From: Cinnamomum chago | Taxonomy: Eukaryota; Streptophyta; Magnoliopsida; Laurales; Lauraceae | Assembly (NCBI GenBank): GCA_038049695.1 | Contig: CP142451.1 | Span: forward strand, 127,724,501 to 127,788,500 | Direction: 5' to 3' | Length of the DNA stretch: 64,000 bases | Part shown: piece by piece, positions 60,842 to 64,000 of the stretch | How positions within the stretch are numbered: the stretch's first letter is position 1 | Layout: every line of letters begins with the position of its first letter | Notes under the pieces: generated by a model | The model's database searches: none | What the model was told of the DNA's origin: nothing | The model's input: the letters and a program-made list of their open reading frames with translations, nothing else | Program-made: the position numbers and the translations under genes

Positions 60842-60971
60842 GAATGAATTTAGAAAACTAAGAAGAAGATCAAGATGAAGAAGTTGAAGAAGAAGGAGGA
60901 GGAGGAGGAAGAAGTTATTATCAGCTGTTTGATTTGAGAAGATTGGAGATTTCATGGGTGGAAAGGTTACA

Positions 60972-61004
60972 TATAAATAGGGGAGAGAGAGAGAGAGAGA
61001 GAGA
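60972..61004 (-). promoter_or_regulatory. Putative core promoter of the U-box gene
   Basis: TATTTATA on the minus strand (60972-60979) lies about 130 bp upstream of the chosen start, directly next to a (GA/CT)n tract at 60982-61005. Y-patch or CT-rich tracts beside the TATA box are common in plant promoters. Confidence 0.45.
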
Positions 61005-61706
61005 GGGGTCTAAAAGTACGTAAGTACGCGGTTATTTGGAAAAATTGGCCGTTGGAAGGAAGCATTCAAACAAGAGTTACATGCATGATCCTTGTCCCGA
61101 TGATAATGCCTGCTGTCCTTGGACTTTGACCAGGACAGTTTAGAAAATGTATAGCGTCGATCAGACACGCCAAAAATTGGATTGGATACGATGGATACAT
61201 CTTCACACCGAAATAAGAAGAACCTCTAATGAAACTTGGGGCCTCCAAATGTGGCTGATAAGGAATCAAGCAAGATCTATCAAGTGTCACATGGGTTGCC
61301 CAAACCAGAATTGGATGGTTCTGATCGAGTCGACGTAGCCGATTTTGTAAGTAGTGGGTCCCACTTGTACCAGCAGTTCCTTGATAAGTGCTGGTTTTTT
61401 GGGGCAAAATAGAAAGGGTAGAGGGAGAGAGAGATTAGGATTTGAATATTGACCGTTGAAAGTCGGAACTCGGAACGTGTAAACTCCCTCTTCAGGTATT
61501 CGCCTCAATTGTAATAGCAATTATAAAACTCTGGAACCTTGACGCGTAGACCGAATGTTGGTCAACAGGTCGGTGTGAGGGATGCTGACGGATCAGGAAC
61601 TCGACTGCACCCAACATGGTCGGGTTTGGTAGTAGGCCAAGAAATTATGAAACAGTACCCCCTGAATTTTTTTTCATATAGTTACCCTTTAAAGGCGAAT
61701 CTTTGG

Positions 61707-62076
61707 TAGGGATGTAAATGGGTCATCGATTCTCTAATTATGCGGAGGCTCTTATCCGTTAAAAACCGAGTCTAGGTCCTTATTTATGCTTTGATAAGTA
61801 AATGAGTCAGTGTCCGATTCCACCTTAGTTCAGACCCGTGGGCACGAAATATGACATATTACCTCAATTTTAGAAAATTTATCCTAAAAACCATATTTTT
61901 TTAATATTATTATCTACCTAGCCCGAACCTGAATCCAAACTCGTCCCATATATGACTCTAATTCCGGTTCCGAAGCCAAGAAACTGGTTCCGTGTCCGGA
62001 TCCGATTCCACCTTCTCCTTAAACGGTTCCGAGTCCACCATGGGCCCGGACCGGAACAGACCCATTTACAACCCTA
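61707..62076. mobile_element. hAT-type MITE, family copy 3
   Basis: The 370-bp element runs TAGGGATGTAAATGGGTC to GACCCATTTACAACCCTA, the best-matched terminal repeats of the three copies. The flanks ATCTTTGG and CTATTTGG agree at six of eight positions. It is the same length as copy 2 at 26339-26708 and is non-coding. Confidence 0.88.
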
Positions 62077-62084
62077 CTATTTGG

Positions 62085-64000
62085 TAGTGGTTTTCTCCTT
62101 CTTTTTTTATCTGGGCCAAGTGTGTTTAGCTAGATATATAGGCTCGAGCCGTGTGCAGGGTAGGTCTGGTTTTGGGCGCCATGACCCATCTCCACCCCAT
62201 TTTAGTTGATCCTTCAAGGCTTCACTTGACATTGTTAGCCATGTAACTAGATCATTGTGTTTTTAATAATGGACCCTATTATATATTATTAGCCATGCAA
62301 ATATATCTTTTGGCTCAAACTAGTGGGTAGTGGGTGACACTCAACAATGGTGCACACCTATTAAAAGATACAAATTATACAACTAAATGGCGCCTCTTGT
62401 AGGGAAACTTGCTTGAATTTCAGTGTGAGATGGGCTCAACACCAAAATGATCAAATATAAAACACATGAGCATTTGTAAGTATTTTTTTTATAGTTTGTT
62501 ATTTTATTTAATAAGTTAAACACAAGCAATCTTACGGTGGGCACAAGAAATATTAAAGTAAGAATTTATCAATTTTAATATAAGAGGCATTTTTATGAGT
62601 GGCTCAGATTTTAAATAGGCAGGGCATGTTGTGGATGAGTTTCAATTTTTATAATATTTTATTTAAACGGTATTTTATTTGTAACTGCTTTTATACCGGA
62701 AGGAAGAGTGAATGAAGGATTGAGCTAACCATTTAACCTCGAAACAAAAAAAAAAAAAAAAATGACTATTAAAGCGCTACCAATTGTTCAATATAAAGCT
62801 ATGAAATAAATAGTCAAAATAATATCTGTGTTTAACCCCAAAACGAAATAAATAAATTTCTGACTATGTTAAAACGCTACCAGTTGTCCAATATAAAGTT
62901 ATAAAATGAACGGTGAAAATAATAATTGTGTTTACCACTCATTTATGCATTCAATGGACCTAATATTTTTTCCTAAATGAATATAAATATAAACCCTTTT
63001 GTATCTGGTAGGCTTCACAAAGACTGAAAAAACTCTTCACAACCCACTTTTTTCAGTTATGATCATCCAATTCGAATACCCATTAGAAAGCAGGAACTTC
63101 CTACAATTTACCAACCAAGTGGGCCTGATTAAATTGAAAAGCCCAAGGTGCGACCCATATGCCAGTGTACAGGACTGTTGGTTGAGCTCTTTTACAGAAG
63201 ATCAAAACCATCAATTTTGCAGGCACTTTGTTTGGTTCAGAGGCTAGAGAGCATGTCCCAAGGGCTTGATGAGTGGTTAAGCAATAACTTACTTGGAAGG
63301 TGCTGGAATTCTCATATTGTACTGGCAGGTATGGTTGCAAGAGGTTGACCCAGGCCAGGGTCAGTCAGGGCCCAATCCACTTTGGACTGTGATCTTAAAA
63401 GTCTCTATTGGGAACTGAGTTTAAGTGGATCTGATTACAAAATCAATGGGCCTGGCCCAGACTGTCATATCCAAAAATGATTGGCCTTATCAACAACTGA
63501 AGTGCCTGAACCCAGGCCTGACTCTCTGGCTTTTGTCCTATTTATCAAGAAGTCCCTGTTAAAACTTCATATTCCCAAGCTCAGCTTGTTTAGCTGCTGG
63601 GTCAGAAAATAGGTCTGGCCAAAGAGAACAGGACAGGATACAATCCAAAGATATTGAACTGGGTTCCCTAACAAAGACAATGATGAAATAAAGTACATGG
63701 TGGTCCATAGCCTTGAGACTGTAAATAGTTGGGCCCAAGCTTATAACTGTTCAAATTTAAAATAGACTTGGCCTCTGACAACTTTAAATCTTGGCTTGAA
63801 TTAGGCCAAGCCCATTACAACTACCACAAGAGAATTCAATAAGAATGTGATAGAATCACAGAAAGAGAAAGGCTTTCCTGTGCTAATAAGAAATCTTCAG
63901 CATTGCACAAATGGTGTCCTAAGGGTGTGTTGGGACGTTTGGGTGGAGCTGTGAAGTTTTATGGATAACCTTTTCCTCATTTCGAAGGAAAACAAGTCTT
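62085..64000. other. Right end of window, no gene recognised
   Basis: This is AT-rich sequence with a poly-A run near 62745 and a short tandem duplication (62764-62935). GGGCCC-rich pieces near 63340-63800 look like decayed MITEs. No conserved coding segment was recognised. Confidence 0.4.
62764..62935. repeat. Diverged tandem duplication with units of about 98 bp
   Basis: GACTATTAAAGCGCTACC at 62764 and GACTATGTTAAAACGCTACC at 62862 each begin a block of about 73 bp that matches with scattered changes. Confidence 0.75.

Noticed and set aside
60842-60955. Poly-Leu N-terminal extension of the U-box protein, resembling a signal peptide
   Set aside because: U-box proteins of this group are not secreted, and the likely transcription start lies close to or inside the extension. 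The Met at 60841 fits the family.

Overview
The window is nuclear DNA of a flowering plant. The recognisable genes are plant-specific or plant-type: a VIT-type vacuolar iron transporter, a group D MAP kinase kinase, a PLATZ zinc-binding protein, a BAP29/BAP31-like ER membrane protein and a PUB20/21-type U-box E3 ligase. GT-AG introns interrupt three of them. Between them lies AT-rich DNA loaded with small transposons, SINEs and microsatellites. No virus, plastid, bacterial or CRISPR signature was seen. I cannot name the species. The gene structures do not look like those of grasses.

Layout: VIT1 (minus strand, four exons, 2.0-5.5 kb) has a small hAT-type insertion right beside one splice donor. 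A 2.76-kb solo LTR with a perfect 5-bp target duplication follows at 6.3-9.1 kb, then diverged direct repeats (9.3-11.0 kb), a foldback hairpin (11.7 kb) and several MITEs. The intronless kinase gene (minus, 19.5-20.5 kb) stands out as GC-rich. From 20.7 to 37 kb there are no recognised genes, only MITEs, two tRNA-derived SINEs with perfect target duplications, a 0.5-kb direct duplication, GA/CT tracts and one unrecognised 76-codon reading frame. PLATZ (plus) lies at 37.5-38.5 kb. A second foldback hairpin, with perfect 60-bp arms, lies at 40.0 kb. The BAP-like gene (plus, four exons, 45.3-49.8 kb) has a 3.9-kb intron containing repeats. A tandem duplication of about 2.9 kb spans 53.3-59.1 kb; its first unit contains most of a TIR-bounded element with a 20-bp minisatellite. 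The U-box gene (minus, apparently a single exon) lies at 59.5-60.8 kb, and a last hAT-type MITE at 61.7 kb.

The five genes do not form a pathway, which is usual for a plant chromosome arm. The least explained structures are the two foldback hairpins at 11.7 and 40.0 kb. They share a core beside the loop and little else, yet each is nearly or fully self-complementary. Next are the duplicated minisatellite-bearing element and a SINE with an internal tandem repeat. All coordinates were read by eye. Exon borders were set by splice consensus and protein-family continuity, not by transcript data.
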